DNA of 64,000 nucleotides, from the NCBI RefSeq assembly GCF_002078875.1, contig NC_034409.1, forward strand, positions 18,358,877 through 18,422,876. The letters run 5' to 3'. The DNA is from Numida meleagris. Its lineage: Eukaryota > Chordata > Aves > Galliformes > Numididae. Below, one piece after another: positions 38,171 through 49,759 of the stretch (position 1 is the first letter of the stretch; every line of letters starts with the position of its first letter). Position numbers and translations under genes: made by a program. The notes beneath the pieces are model-generated. The model did no database searches. It saw only the letters and a list, made by a program, of their open reading frames with translations, and was not told the origin of the DNA.

Positions 38171-38340
38171 TACCTGTAGGACTGGGAAAACCTCAGAAGG
38201 TCACCTAGTTCACCTCATGTTTCAATGCAGGAGTCCCCTGTAACTAGATCATTATTCTGAGTTCTTCTTATTGTGTCATATAATACAGGAGACCTACAGC
38301 TGTACAGGCAACCTTTTTCAACACTTAATTAATAACATTA
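38171..38340 (-). mobile_element. Possible old CR1-type fragment
   Basis: GGAAAACCTCAGAAGGTCAC, then CTAGTTCACCTCATG and CAGGAGTCCCCTGTAACTAG, resembles an inverted CR1 3' UTR of a subfamily different from the others in this window. The match is diffuse and no clear tail is seen. Confidence 0.35.
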
Positions 38341-38591
38341 GAGGTTTTACCCACTGTCTAACATACATCCGTCTTGTTGCAAGTTAAAGTCAGTACTACT
38401 TGCTTTGTCTTTCATAGGAATGGAAAGTGGTCATCATTTTCTTTTCTCTTCTTGTCTTCACAGAGAAAATAACTTATTCTTTCATGTTTATTGGACTTTA
38501 AATCATTCACATTATTCTTTTGCAAGCTATCTTCAGTTATTCTACATCTTCAAGTGCAAAACATAGAGCAAAGAACAGTGTGTGAACTGTT

Positions 38592-38665
38592 TGATTCTAT
38601 GATATGATATGATTCTATGAAGCGATACTATGATTTCTATGACATGTATATGATACTGTGATAGC
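38592..38665. repeat. CR1-tail-like TTCTATGATATGA tandem
   Basis: Irregular repeats of TATGAT, GATTCTATGA and TTCTATGACAT. These may be an expanded, decayed CR1 tail whose element body is no longer recognisable. Confidence 0.5.
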
Positions 38666-38841
38666 TAATCAGACCTGCTTTGAGAATTGCAGGGTTCAAC
38701 TGATCATGTCAGAGAACTTCTCTATGTCCTTAGATATTGAAAATAGACCTTTATATATAAGAAAGCTATAAGAAAACTGCCTACAGAGAAAAATAGTAGG
38801 TGATTTTTAGAAACATATCTAGAATTTTTGTTGAAATTTCA

Positions 38842-39455
38842 TAGAATGGCATGGCTTGGAAGATACTTCAAAGATCATCAAGTTCTAACCACCCCACTGT
38901 GAGCAGGGTTGCCAACTACTAAACAGGGCACTAGATCAGGTTACCTAGGGCCCCATCCAACCTCACCTTGAACACCTCCAGGGATGCACCATCCACAGCT
39001 TCTCCGGGAAACCTGTTCCAGCACCTCACCACCCCCTCAGTGAAAATTTTCCCCCTGACATCTAATCCAAATCTCCTGTCCTTTAGTCACCATTGTCTCC
39101 TTGTCCCACCACTGTCTACCTGTGTAAAAAGTCTGTTTCCCTCTTGTATACAAGCTCCTTCTAAGTCTTGAAGGACTTTGATGAGGTCTCCCCACATCTT
39201 CTCTTCTCCAGCCTGAACAAACCCAGTTGCCTCTCCTTGTCTTCATTGAAAAGGTGCTCCAGCCCTCTGATCATCTTCACAGCCCTCCTTTGGACCAGCT
39301 CTAACAGCTCCACATTTTTCTCATGCTGGAAACCCCATGTCCTTGATGCAGTACTTCAGGGTGTCCTCATGAGGGCAGAGTAAAAGGAGATAATCACCTC
39401 CTTCACCCTGCTGGCCACCTCTGTTTTGGCACAGCCCAATACTGTTGGCCTTCTG
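38842..39455 (-). mobile_element. CR1 LINE, 5'-truncated, 3' end present
   Basis: A minus-strand CR1. The inverted tail and 3' UTR (CATAGAATGGCATGGCTTGG, then CCATCCAACCTCACC and TTGAACACCTCCAGGGATG) are followed by the inverted ORF2 C-terminus (TCTCTTCTCCAGCCTGAAC, GGTGCTCCAGCCCTCTGATC). It ends near 39455 in TGTTGGCCTTCTGGGCC. It is head-to-head with the next CR1, and the shared part could pair over roughly 550-600 bp. Confidence 0.9.
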
Positions 39456-39504
39456 GGCCAAATAATATAAAATAATTACTATATATACTATGTAATAAAG
39501 TTCC

Positions 39505-40277
39505 CTGAAGACATAGAATCAAATGCAACCGCAGCAAGTTTGCAGATAACACCAAGCTGTGTGGTGCAGTCAAAACACCTGAGGGATGGGATGCCATCTA
39601 GAGAGACCTAGACAGGCTTAAGCAATGGAACCAGGAGAACTTTAAGAGGTTCAACAAAGCCAAGTGCAAGGTCTTGCATCTGTGTCGTGGCACCTCCTGC
39701 TATCAGTACAAGCTGGGGAATGAAAGGATAGAGCATAGCTCTGCTGTAAAGGACTTGGAGTGACTGGTGGATGGGAAGCTGGACATGAGCCAGCAATGTG
39801 CCCTCGCAGCCCAGAAAGCCAAATGTATTCTGCATCACGAGAAGCGTGGCCAGCAGGGTGAGGGAGGTGATCCTGCCCCTCTGCTCTGCATTAGTGAGAT
39901 CTCACCTGGAGTACTTCATCCAGATGAGGAGTCTTCAGTACAGGAGAGTTATGGACCTGTTGGAGTCTGACCAGGGGAGGACTACAGAAATGATCCAAGG
40001 CGTGGAACACACCTCCCCTACAAGGCCAGGCTGAAAGAGCTGGGGCTCTTCAGCCGGGAGAAGGGAAGGCTCCAGGGAGACCTGATAGCATCTTTTCAGT
40101 ATGTAAAGGAGAGGTATAATAATGTTCTTGGTTATGATGTTATTTTCCCCAAGCCTAGTCATGCTGGACAGGGCTCTGAGCAACCAGATCTAGCTGTAGG
40201 TGTCTCTGTTCATTGCAAGGGAGTTGGAGTTGGTGACCTTTTCAGGTCCCTTCCAGTTCAAACTGTTCTATGATTCT
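39505..40277 (+). mobile_element. CR1 LINE, 5'-truncated, 3' end present
   Basis: A plus-strand CR1 beginning at the RT FADD-box region (GCAAGTTTGCAGATAACACC, FADD altered) and running through AAGCTGGACATGAGCCAGCA and the ORF2 C-terminus (GGGGCTCTTCAGCCGGGAG) to the 3' UTR and tail (GGTCCCTTCCAGTTCAAAC, TTCTATGATTC). The 3' UTR is shortened: the segment from GGTATAATAATGTTCTTGG to CCTAGTCATGCTGGACAGG replaces the usual end of ORF2. It has frameshifts and stops and is not functional. Confidence 0.9.
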
Positions 40278-41446
40278 TCTTACTTCATAAAATACAATTT
40301 TAAAAAATGGAACAAGCTATTCAACCCAAAGATTTCTACAAGTTTACCACCGTGATAATTTAATGACTCCTCTGATTCTTCTCATCTAACTTGCCGTAAT
40401 TTATAATTGATGGTAGTTCTAAAGAATTTGAGAAAAATAAAGCCTTCATTTGAAACAAAGAGATAAAACTCCCCCTTCTCCTCCTTTTCTCTATTACTGT
40501 CCTGTCTGCTTTCCCCAAACAATATCCCTTAAAAAGTCTCTCATACACAAAACAATTTATCTGCCACTGTGATCCTCTCTAATGCATTTCTTCAGATCAT
40601 CCAAATAATGGAAAAGATGTCTCATCCCTATCAATATCTCACCAAAACTCTGTACTAGAAAAATACAGATGGTATGAGATTAAACTAGGCTGTAGAGAGA
40701 TGACAACTTTTACTGTTAATCCAGTTCTTAAAATCCTGTGATAAATTGGCCACTGATGGTCTCCACATTAACTATTTGAACTCTCACCTCTCTAGGAAAG
40801 TGGAAATCATATATCCTTACCAGTATAATATAACATAGAGCACATACCAATATTCACATAAATCTTTCATGAGGCTACCCCTTTCTGTCAAAGTAATATC
40901 CTGCATTCTGCATCAGAGTCCCTGAGGTACCACCTACAAGCCCATAGTGAAATGCGCAAAAAAAACTGAGAGACTGTAACTTCTGTCTTCTTTTGAGAGT
41001 CTCCGCTGAGCTTAAGCAGCTCCTATACTGACACTTCATGCTTTCCATCTAAATAAATTATTGTTTTGCTTAGAAATTATAGTTTTTCTTCTTCCATCTG
41101 ATTTTTTATTTTTTTTTAAGAAAGGATTGCAGCAGGGAAATCTATTAAAGTTATGGAAAGCAGAACTTCTGAATAAGTCCATGATAGCAAAGTTATCCCA
41201 TGGGACAAAAAAACCCACAGCCACGTAGAGTTTGTTCCTTTATTCTATTTAAAGAGAAATGAGTAGCAAAAGCATTTTCATAATATTTAAAAGTAAGAAA
41301 AAATATTCATTTGAATGCAATAAAGCATTGGAAAGTGCTATATTTTCCAATTTATAGATGCTAATTTTGAATGTTAAGCTTATCAGCATACCTGACAGGG
41401 ATATAGCCACAAAAGGGAAAAAATATACCTAGTCTTTTCTTACTGT
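40278..41446. other. AT-rich unique sequence, no gene seen
   Basis: About 1.2 kb with no repeat or gene recognised. Confidence 0.45.
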
Positions 41447-41870
41447 TTTGGATTAATGTGGTAGACAGCTATGCACCATGCAGCTCTTCACTTAGTCTTC
41501 CACAGGTCGGATGAGGAAGAGAAGTGGAAACAAAATACAACTCGTGTTGAGATAAAACCTATTTACTAAGACAGAAAAGGAAAATAGGAACTAAAATGCA
41601 GTCATAATACATGCATATAGACATATGTATCTGCAATGTAATTAGTTGCTGCTGACTGATGCTCAGCTACCAGTACAACTATTTGTCAGCTGGTGCCCTA
41701 TTAGCAATGCAACATCTCACCACCTGCTGACCAAAACCTAGCCAATCCCTTCCCATGCAACAGCTCCTCCGTAGGTGTGTTCCTCCTACCCAGCAGCCAC
41801 CAAAACATGGGTGTGCTATTAACACTGCTTCAGGATGCCTACATATTGGCTACTGTCAAAACTGGAAATA
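41447..41870 (+). mobile_element. ERV LTR, family 'LTR-B' copy 1 (decayed)
   Basis: Aligns by eye with the LTR at 52666-53195. Shared landmarks are the 5' GACAGCTATGCACCATGCAG, the GAGATAAAACCTATTTACTA block at about 41550, GCTGACTGATGCTCAGCTAC near 41650, and the 3' GCTATTAACACTGCTTCAGG at about 41814. The terminal TG is mutated and the 3' boundary is indistinct. There is no flanking internal region. Confidence 0.7.
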
Positions 41871-42785
41871 TACCGCCTTTTTTGTAAATGTTTATATGCA
41901 TTTATTTGAAATGTTTTTGCTGAGTTTCTTGTAATTTTGTTGCTTTGAGTTTATTTCTTGCCAGGTTCTACATTACTTCACTAGATTATTATGAGATTTT
42001 TTTTGTTATAGATTTCTGTCTTTTTATTTGAAATGTCCAATTCCCTGTCACTCTTAAGATCAAAGTTCTGACACCTAATTTTGGGATTTAACATGTTACA
42101 ACCAAATGCATTCATCAAAATGAAAATCTGCAATTTGGAGAGTCACAACACTTCTTTCCAAATTATTATTATCTAAATTTTATAAAAATCTATAAAAAAT
42201 CAAATATCTGCTACTGCAGTATCTATCTGTGTATAAAGATCTGTTTAGGTCTATTTTCAATTTGACAATAATACAGTATATGACTTGTCCATCAAGTACC
42301 ACTACTATTCTTAGAAGAATATATCTTGAAAGTTTTTTAATCTGAACAGAAACAGGCAAACATCATGTAAAAAATTGTGTTAAAAAGCTTAAACTACTTT
42401 TTGGTCAATGTTTTCCCTGCAGTAAGACTCGCTGTGGGAAGGCTAGCCTCCTACAATAAACAGTAATTTTGGAAAGCTTTGTGTTAATCACTTCACTGAT
42501 TTTATCCAGTCCTGAGAATTTGTTCCCACGAGTCAAAATTCAAAACTAAAATGCATAATGGATACAATTCAAATTAGCATATTAGTACATATGTTTATAA
42601 CTGAATCAACAACATTTAGGTTGAACGAAGGTCAACCTCCTTTAGTGCAGCTAATGTGAGGGAAAATGAGAGTCAAGTACAACCTAGTAGACTCCTGTGT
42701 TGTTAGTATCCTAGCATCTTTCTAAAACTATGCAGCACTAAAGCAAATGCCTAGCAAAGCAATTTTATTATACTTTGTAAGGTTT
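41871..42785. other. AT-rich unique sequence, no gene seen
   Basis: About 0.9 kb, nothing recognised. Confidence 0.45.
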
Positions 42786-43702
42786 TATGTTTAATATCTT
42801 TAGTGATGTTTTGGATGAGGCAATTGAGTCCACCATCAGAAAGTTTGCAGGTGGCACCAACTTGGGGGGGAAGTGTCATTCTGCCTAGGGTAGCAGGGCC
42901 CTACAGAGGGATCTGCGCAGACTGGATTGATGGGCTGAATAGGATGAAGTTCAACAAGACCACATGTTTGGTCATGCACTTTGGTCACAACAACCCTAGG
43001 AAAAGCTACAGGCGTGGGGCAGAATGGCTAGAAAGCTGCAAAAGGATTTTGGGTGTTGGTCAACAGCTGGCTAAACATGAGCCATCAGTGTGCTCAGGTG
43101 GCCAAGAAGGCCAATGGCATCCTGTTTTGCATCAGAAATAGTGTAGACAGCAGGAGCAGGGAGGTGATCATTCGTCTGTATTCAGCTCTGGTAAGGCTGT
43201 ACTTTGAGTACTGTGTTCAGTTTTGGGCCCCATGCTACAGCAAAGACATTGAGGACCTGTACCATGACCAGAGAAGAGCAACAAAGCTGGTGAAGGGTCT
43301 GGAACACAAGTGTTATGGGGAGCGGGTGAGGGAATTGGGATTTAATATCGGGAAGAGGAGGCTCGGGGAGACCTTATTGCCCTCTACAACTTCCTGAAAG
43401 AAGGTTGTAGCAAGGTAGGGGTTGGCCTCTTCTCTCAAGTAACTAGTGACAGGATAAGAGGGAATGGCCTCAAGCTGCACCAGGTTGGATATTAGGAAGA
43501 ATTTATTCTCAGAAAGAGTGGCGACGTACTGGAACATACTGTCCAGGGAAGATGTGGAGTTACTGTCCCTAGAGGAATTCAAGGAAGGGGTAGATGTGGT
43601 ATGTAGAGATATGGTTTAGTCGGTAACATTGGTGGTAGGTGGGTGGTTGGACTAGATGATCTTAGAGGTCATTTACAACCTTAATGTTTCTATGATTCTA
43701 AG
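42786..43702 (+). mobile_element. CR1 LINE, 5'-truncated, 3' end present
   Basis: It starts at the RT FADD-box region (AGAAAGTTTGCAGGTGGCAC) and runs through the ORF2 C-terminus. That part includes an open segment (43053-43397) with [19 protein letters not shown] and [20 protein letters not shown]. It continues to the 3' UTR (GGTGGTAGGTGGGTGGTTGG, the same subtype as 4130 and 52128) and ends GTTTCTATGATTCTAA. Two overlapping frames (42803-43141 and 43053-43397) show at least one frameshift. Confidence 0.9.
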
Positions 43703-44271
43703 GCGTACAGAGTACTATTCATTGTGAACTGCTAGGGTAGAACCACGGACAGACAAAGCTAGAATTCCCCTGACAATTTCTTTGGCAATTTAAGATATTA
43801 ATTTAGGCATTACAGATAGAAAAATTTTAATCACATCAAACCAAATTCTTAATTTCATCCCAGCTGTTAGCTTCTTTACTATCAGAAAAGTCATAAGATG
43901 GAAGTGAAAAAGCAAAAATTTGCGGAATATTGCAACTCCATAGACATTAGAACAATGCCAAAGACTAGCGTTTTGTTTTAATCAAAAGGAAGATACAAAT
44001 TTGAATGCATCTGATTGAAAGGGACAAATTAAATTAATTAACACCTTTTATTCATTGTATCTATTGCATTTTTTTTATTCAGACAAATTTGGATATCATG
44101 TGTGATTTGGTCTAAGAGGCTTAAACTTTGTGTACCAAATTAGTTGCCATTTTTAACCCATATAAATCTCCATGTAAAAATGGTCTAATGTGCTATCTAG
44201 AACAAATCTTACTCCTTACTGTACACTAGACGGCTTTTCCAACTCCTAGACACTGTGTTTAAGGAATTAAT
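43703..44271. other. AT-rich unique sequence, no gene seen
   Basis: About 570 bp between two CR1 copies, nothing recognised. Confidence 0.45.
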
Positions 44272-44785
44272 CATAGAATCATAGAATCATTGAATGGTTT
44301 GGGTTGGAAGGGACCTTTTGGGATCATTTAGTTCCAACCCCCCTGCTATAGGCAGGGATACCTCCCTCTAGACCAGGTTGCTCACAGCCCCAACCAGCCT
44401 GGCCTTGAATGCTTCCAGGGAGGGGACATTCACAACCTCACTGGGCAACCTGTTCCAGTGTCTCACCACCCTCACAGTAAAGAATTTCTTCCTAATATCT
44501 AGGCTAAATCTACCCTCTTCTAGTTTAAAGTCATTTCTCCTCATCTTGTTGCTACCTGCCCTTATAAAAAGTTCCTTCCCAGCTTTCCTGTAAGCCCTGT
44601 TCAGGTACTGGAAGACTTCTATAAGGTCTCCTTGGAGTCTTATTTTCTCCAGGCTGAAAAGCCCCAGCTCTCTCAGCCTGTCCTCGTAGGGGATGTGCTC
44701 CAGCCCTCTGATCATCTTCGTGGCCCTCCTCTGGACCTACTCCAACAACTCCATGTCCTTCTTATGTATTCCATGTCCTTCTTGT
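44272..44785 (-). mobile_element. CR1 LINE, 5'-truncated, relatively intact frame
   Basis: A minus-strand CR1 with an intact inverted tail (ATCATAGAATCATAGAATCA) and a 115-codon uninterrupted ORF2 C-terminal segment (44368-44715). That segment contains [20 protein letters not shown] and FTVRVVRHWNRLPSEVVNVP and ends at a stop before the 3' UTR. The uninterrupted frame suggests it is younger than most CR1 copies here. At its 5' end the words CCATGTCCTTCTT occur twice (about 44751 and 44771), then the next CR1 starts in the opposite orientation. Confidence 0.9.
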
Positions 44786-46808
44786 GCAATGTATGAGATC
44801 CTATAGGAAATGGTCTTGAGGGACACAGGAACAGAATGGAGCTAGCAGTACTTTAAGGACACATTTCTGAGAGCACAAGAGCTCTCCATCACCCAGATCA
44901 AGAAATCAAGCAGAGGAGGAAGAAAATCAGCATGACTGAGCAAGGACCTGCTGGTCAAACTGAGGGATAAGAAGGAAATGTACAGGCAGTGCAAGCAGGG
45001 ATGGGTGGTCTGGGAAGAATATAGGGATGCCATCTGAACAGGTAGAGACAGGATCAAGACCACCAAGGTCCAGATGGAAATGAACTTAGCAAGGGATGTG
45101 AAAAATAACAACACATTGTATGGGTACATTAGAACCCCTAGGGAGTACTAGGAGAATGTAACTCTTCTGATAAATGAGAAGAAAGAAATGACAGCAATAG
45201 ACATGGAGAAGGCTGAGATACACAGCACGTTCTTTTCCTTAGTTTTCATTGGCATTCAAGCTTCCGATGCCTCTCATGTCCCTGAACTGTAGGTGAGAGT
45301 CAGGGGAGAAAAATCTCTCCCACTGTAAGCAAAGAGCAAGTCCAAAACCACCTCATTAGACTGAATCTGCACAAATCTATGGGGCTGGATGACATGTGTC
45401 CCAGGGTTCCAAAGGAACTGGAAGGTGCAGTTGCCAAGACACTCAAGATCATATTTGAAAAGTCATGGCTGTCAGGTGGAGTCCATGATGACTGGAAAAA
45501 TGGAAACATCACTCTCATTTTTGAGAAAGGAAGACCCAGGAGCTACAGTTCATTGAGACTCATGTCTGTGCCTGGGAAGATCATGGAACAGATCCTTCTG
45601 AAAGACAAATTAAAGCACATGTGGGATGAGGAAGTGATCTGAGGCAGCCAGCACAGCTTCATGCCTGACAAATCAGGTGTGCTATGACAAAGTTATAGAA
45701 TCAGTGGACAAAGGATAACATAGTCCCACATTACTCTTTATCTCTAAATTAGAGAGATATGGATTTGAAGGATGGACTATTCAGTGGCAAAGGAATTGGT
45801 TGGATGGTCACAGCCAGAGGGTTGTAGTCAATGGATCTGTCTCCAAGTGGAGGCCAGTCATGAATGGTGTCCCCAAGGGGACTTTCCTGCGACTAGCACA
45901 CTTCAACATCTTTATCAATGACCTAGATAGTGAGATTGAGTGCACTCTCAGCAGGTTTGCTGATGACACTAGGCTGAATGATGCAGTTGATACAATAGAA
46001 GAAAGGGATGCCACCTGATGAGACCTGGACAAGCTCAAAAATTCAGCCCACGTGAACCTAATGAGGTTCAACAAGGTCATGCACAAGGTACTAGGTCAGA
46101 GGAATCCCATATATGTATACAGTCTGGGAGAACTCATTGAGAACAGCCTTGTGGAAAATTACTTGAGGGTTCTGGTGAATGAAGAGCTTGACACAAGCCA
46201 ACAGTATGTGGTTGCAGCCTGGAAGACCAACTGTACTCTGGGCTGCATCAAAAGACGAGTGGCCAGCAGGGTGAGGGAGGTGATTGTCCCTCTCTAGTCT
46301 ACCCTTCTGAGGCTCCATCTGGAGTACTGCATCCAGGCCTGGAGTGCCCAACACAAGAAAGACATGAAGCTGTTGGAGTGAGTCCAGAGAAGGTCCACAG
46401 AAATAAAGGGGAGCTGAAGTACCTCTTCTTTGAAGAAAGACTGAGCTGGGCTTGCTCAGTCTGGAGAAGAAAGGATTCCCGAGAAACTTCACAGTGGTCT
46501 TCCCATACTTCAAGGGAGCTTACATTCAGGAAGGAGACCCGCTTTTCACGCAACCTGATAGTGACAGGTCAAGGGGAAATAGCTTTAAAATAAAAGAGGA
46601 GCAATTAAGGTTAGATGCCAGGTGGACATTTTTCACTGAGAGGCTGATGAGGCACTGGAACAGGTTGCTCAGAAAAGCTGTGGCCCTGGGCAGCCCGATC
46701 TAGTGGTTGGCAGGTATTTGGTGCCCATAGCAGGTGTTTGGAATTAGATGATCTTTAAGGTCTCTTCCAACTCAAGCCATTCTATGATTCACTTCCTATG
46801 ATTCTATG
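44786..46808 (+). mobile_element. 2 kb CR1 LINE carrying reverse-transcriptase remnants
   Basis: A plus-strand CR1 spanning the linker between endonuclease and RT (about 44786-45290), the RT domain (about 45300-46020), the ORF2 C-terminus (to about 46600), and the 3' UTR ending CATTCTATGATTCACTTCCT ATGATTCTATG. Several frameshifts and in-frame stops occur. Part of the RT around 45660-45770 is scrambled or deleted, including the FDxV/KAFD region. It is the copy best preserving RT in this window and is not functional. Confidence 0.9.
45379..46018 (+). pseudogene. CR1 ORF2 reverse-transcriptase remnant
   Basis: Two open segments carry RT motifs. 45379-45642 encodes an early RT block with GVHDDWKNGNITLIFEKG and SVPGKIMEQILL. 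45800-46018 encodes [42 protein letters not shown] and the catalytic box FADDTRLND. The FADD box (two metal-binding Asp) is intact, but the GVPQGS-type block has lost its Gln (GVPKGT), and the region with the first catalytic Asp lies in the disrupted stretch between the two segments. In a live element this enzyme performs target-primed reverse transcription of CR1 RNA. Confidence 0.8.
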
Positions 46809-46889
46809 AAGATGTGTACCACCATGCTTTCGTTGACTCTACTTGTTCAATTATAATACATGTTTCCTGCATTTAACTGTCTTTGATAC

Positions 46890-46894
46890 TCCTT
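46890..46894. repeat. Target-site duplication TCCTT, left copy
   Basis: TCCTT immediately before the LTR start and again at 47421-47425 immediately after its end, a perfect 5-bp duplication. Confidence 0.85.
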
Positions 46895-47420
46895 TGTCAT
46901 GGTTTTGTGATTTTTGGTTATTGGTATTCCATATCATAACATCATGTAGTGGATGTACCTGGTTCTCAGAGAAGGACTACTACATTCCCCACGGCACTTT
47001 GCTCCTCTGTTACCTTTTTCCAGCCGGAGGGAAAAGATAAAATCTTGCAGTATAAAAACTTGCAGATCACAAGACCTCGTCCCTTTTTCCTCCGTCTCTC
47101 GTCTTGGCAGCACCTCGCTCTCCAGCCATCTTATTGTCAGTAGTAGAGTAAGGCCTACCTTGATTTTGGGACATTCTCTCTCTCTGTATTGGATTTATCA
47201 GCTTAAATTGTAATTATATTGTATTATAGTGTGTTGTTTTGCATTCTGATATCTTATTTAGTAAATTAGTTTGTTTCTCCTCAGATTGTTGCCTCTGTTC
47301 TTTGCTCTCAGGGCCATCTCCTTACCCTTTTCCCCTTTTCCCTTTTCCCGGGGCGTGGGCCCGTGGATCCCCCATCCCCTTCGTCACGGAACCAGACCGA
47401 ACGCCCGTAAACCGTTGACA
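46895..47420 (+). mobile_element. Solo ERV LTR with perfect 5-bp target duplication
   Basis: A 526-bp solo LTR starting TGTCATGG and ending CCGTTGACA. The termini TGTCA/TGACA are perfect 5-bp inverted repeats with the canonical TG...CA, flanked by TCCTT on both sides. A TATA box (TATAAAA) sits at 47051, about 157 bp in, so the upstream part is U3-like. The rest is R/U5-like, with pyrimidine-rich CCCTTTTCCC runs and a GC-rich end. No primer-binding site or gag/pol follows, so the provirus was reduced by LTR-LTR recombination. The 5-bp duplication fits ERVL-like integration among avian ERVs. Clean ends suggest the youngest LTR event in the window. Frames inside (46843-47213) are not genes. Confidence 0.88.
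47051..47057 (+). promoter_or_regulatory. TATA box of the solo LTR
   Basis: TATAAAA in the context GCAG-TATAAAA-ACTTGC, positioned as an LTR U3 promoter would be. Solo LTRs can keep promoter activity, but nothing here shows that this one does. Confidence 0.6.
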
Positions 47421-47425
47421 TCCTT

Positions 47426-49759
47426 TTAAATATCATGGCTTCTGTGTCGTTGAACTGTACTCTAAGGTTCTGACAGTTTTAAGCTTTCTTTTAGCAAATA
47501 AGATCATGAAAAACATAACAAATGTTTGTTTTGATTTTACTTACTATATGTTCCCTATTTGCAGTGCTGATGATCAATATATAATCCACAACAGCAAGAA
47601 AAGTTAATACAGAAACTGTTGGAACCACCTTTCTCTGATGAAGTGCAGTTCATTCTATGCATATTTTTCAGGACAAAAAGAAGATTTGATGTCATTGGAA
47701 GAGGATTTCTGGATCATTAACATAAATCAGAAGGATAATCACTTTGATTAAATCAGTGGAAGCTTGGGAGCTTTCAACACCCAATAATCTGATACATTCA
47801 TTGCATCAGTGCAACCACCATCACTGTGTATGTGTGACAAGTATGAAGGTTTGCAATATGCATCTTGCTTAAGTCTATCAGTTATTAAAATCAAGAAAAG
47901 ATGAAAGAAATTGAATATTTACAGCCTTTCTAGGAGCTTGAAAGTGAGAAGTAATAGTGACAATCAAAAACATCTGCTAGAAAAAAAAATAAAAAATTGA
48001 AGAAAAAAGAAATATAAACTATTCTATTTAACAGTTCACAGCTTATTTTTGAGGTTAACACAAAAATGTAAGAAATGATTATATACTGAAGTTACAGCCC
48101 ATTGGATTTATCTGTCATCAGATACAATTCTTGTAACTGAGGATACTATCATACTCATCATCACTTCGCTGCCTTTGGTTTACACATTATATTTTTCATA
48201 CCTTCAAACATTCTTCCTGAAATGCTGTAAAATGAACATGGAGGGTTCACACAGAATACCTTAGTGACTGGTACATTAAGTTTCTCTGTGGGTTATAATT
48301 GTCACGGACAGATAGAATTTGTTCCAGTGTACTCCTATGAAGGGACTGCTCAATACGTAGCAGTGACCTGGAAGGTTTTACATCTTTCTTTATTTGCAAG
48401 AGACAAAAATCAACATTATAGTTCAGAGGCAAGCTTCTGCATATTAGAGGATTTTGTTCAGGAGATGCTGAAGTTTCGCTGAAAGATTAGTACAATATCC
48501 CCCTTTCCTCCTCAGTTCAGGAACAGGTATATTCAAAGGACAAAATGTAAATACCTATTGTATATATTTATCTCCAGAATAATTGATTAAATTTTCAGGC
48601 AAACAAAATTATGATAGTCTGCAAGTCTTCGAAATGTCAAGAACAGCTTCCTTTCAATATTTGTATAGATGCCACTTGACTGCTTCAAATTCTGGGTAAT
48701 TCTTTACTCAGACAATATCTGTCAGTCCAGTGGAAAGGGATTCTAAACACATTACTGAAGCCCTTGAGCAAGTCTTTTTCTATGTTGATGGCTGAGAAAA
48801 CTGAACAGCACAATAGAATTTGATAAAAACAGCAATTATCATTGTCAGGAAGAAGTTTGCTCTGTCACGTGCTGAGCCTCTGAAACAACAGATTGATGAG
48901 AAACACACAGGAAACTGATAACTGGTGTTGTGGGAAACTGCTTTTCAAACTGAGCTTTAAACTTCATTTAACATCTGTTCAATCACAGAAAGTTCTAGAG
49001 CCTCTAACATGTCAAAAAAATAATACCAGTATACACATTTTAGCATACACTCGCTTCATGGTCTTGCATGCCAGGAGGCTCCCATACTTTTACCCAATTC
49101 CTACTGACGAAAGAGCAACTCAGTACTATCACCACTATTTCAACAAGTGAAAGAATGAATAGTAGTACTTGCTTTATTGTGGGATCAGGTATTCCCATTG
49201 AATTCTTCAGCAGTGACAAATGTGTTCATTTTGATTGCCTAAGTTTTCAAGTTGTTGAGCCAATTAATTACATACCAAGTGGTGGCAATAAGAGGCTCAT
49301 AGATAGCAGTTATATTTTGTGAATTCTAGTGGCTCCAAAATGCTGAACATAAGTATCTAGGTACTTAACTTATGCTATTCACCCTACTTCTCTCATCCCT
49401 GGGAATGTAGCCATGTTTTCTAACTGTATGAAGTAAGCCTTTTTCTTAATATTTTTCCTCAGAAAGATTTATTATACTCCATTATCTCGAAACAAATATA
49501 ATCATTTGCAAATATAAAAACCAGCCTTTCAGTTACCAAGTACACACCACAAAATAATGAAATATACCTTATTTTCATTTGATGCTGAAGTGCCATTACA
49601 TTTAAGTATACCAATGCTTAAAGGAGTGTATCCGCTTAATGGTTTTTTAATCAAGGCCCAACTGTCCTATCTAGAAAGCATTTAAACACTGGAAATTCTT
49701 TTCACTTGCTTTAGTGGGCTTTGGATAACTTCCAAAATGACTAGACAAGATGACAGTTA
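47426..49759. other. AT-rich unique sequence, no gene seen
   Basis: About 2.3 kb with no recognised repeat. Small frames (48264-48482, 72 aa; 48893-49322, 84-85 aa) have no known domain and the wrong look for exons (no supporting splice context could be established). Confidence 0.45.

Noticed and set aside
46091..46593. 140-aa minus-strand frame
   Set aside because: Antisense shadow of the CR1 ORF2 C-terminus in the plus-strand CR1.
46843..47213. Three overlapping plus-strand frames of 64-86 aa
   Set aside because: They lie across the solo LTR; no homologous protein motif recognised.
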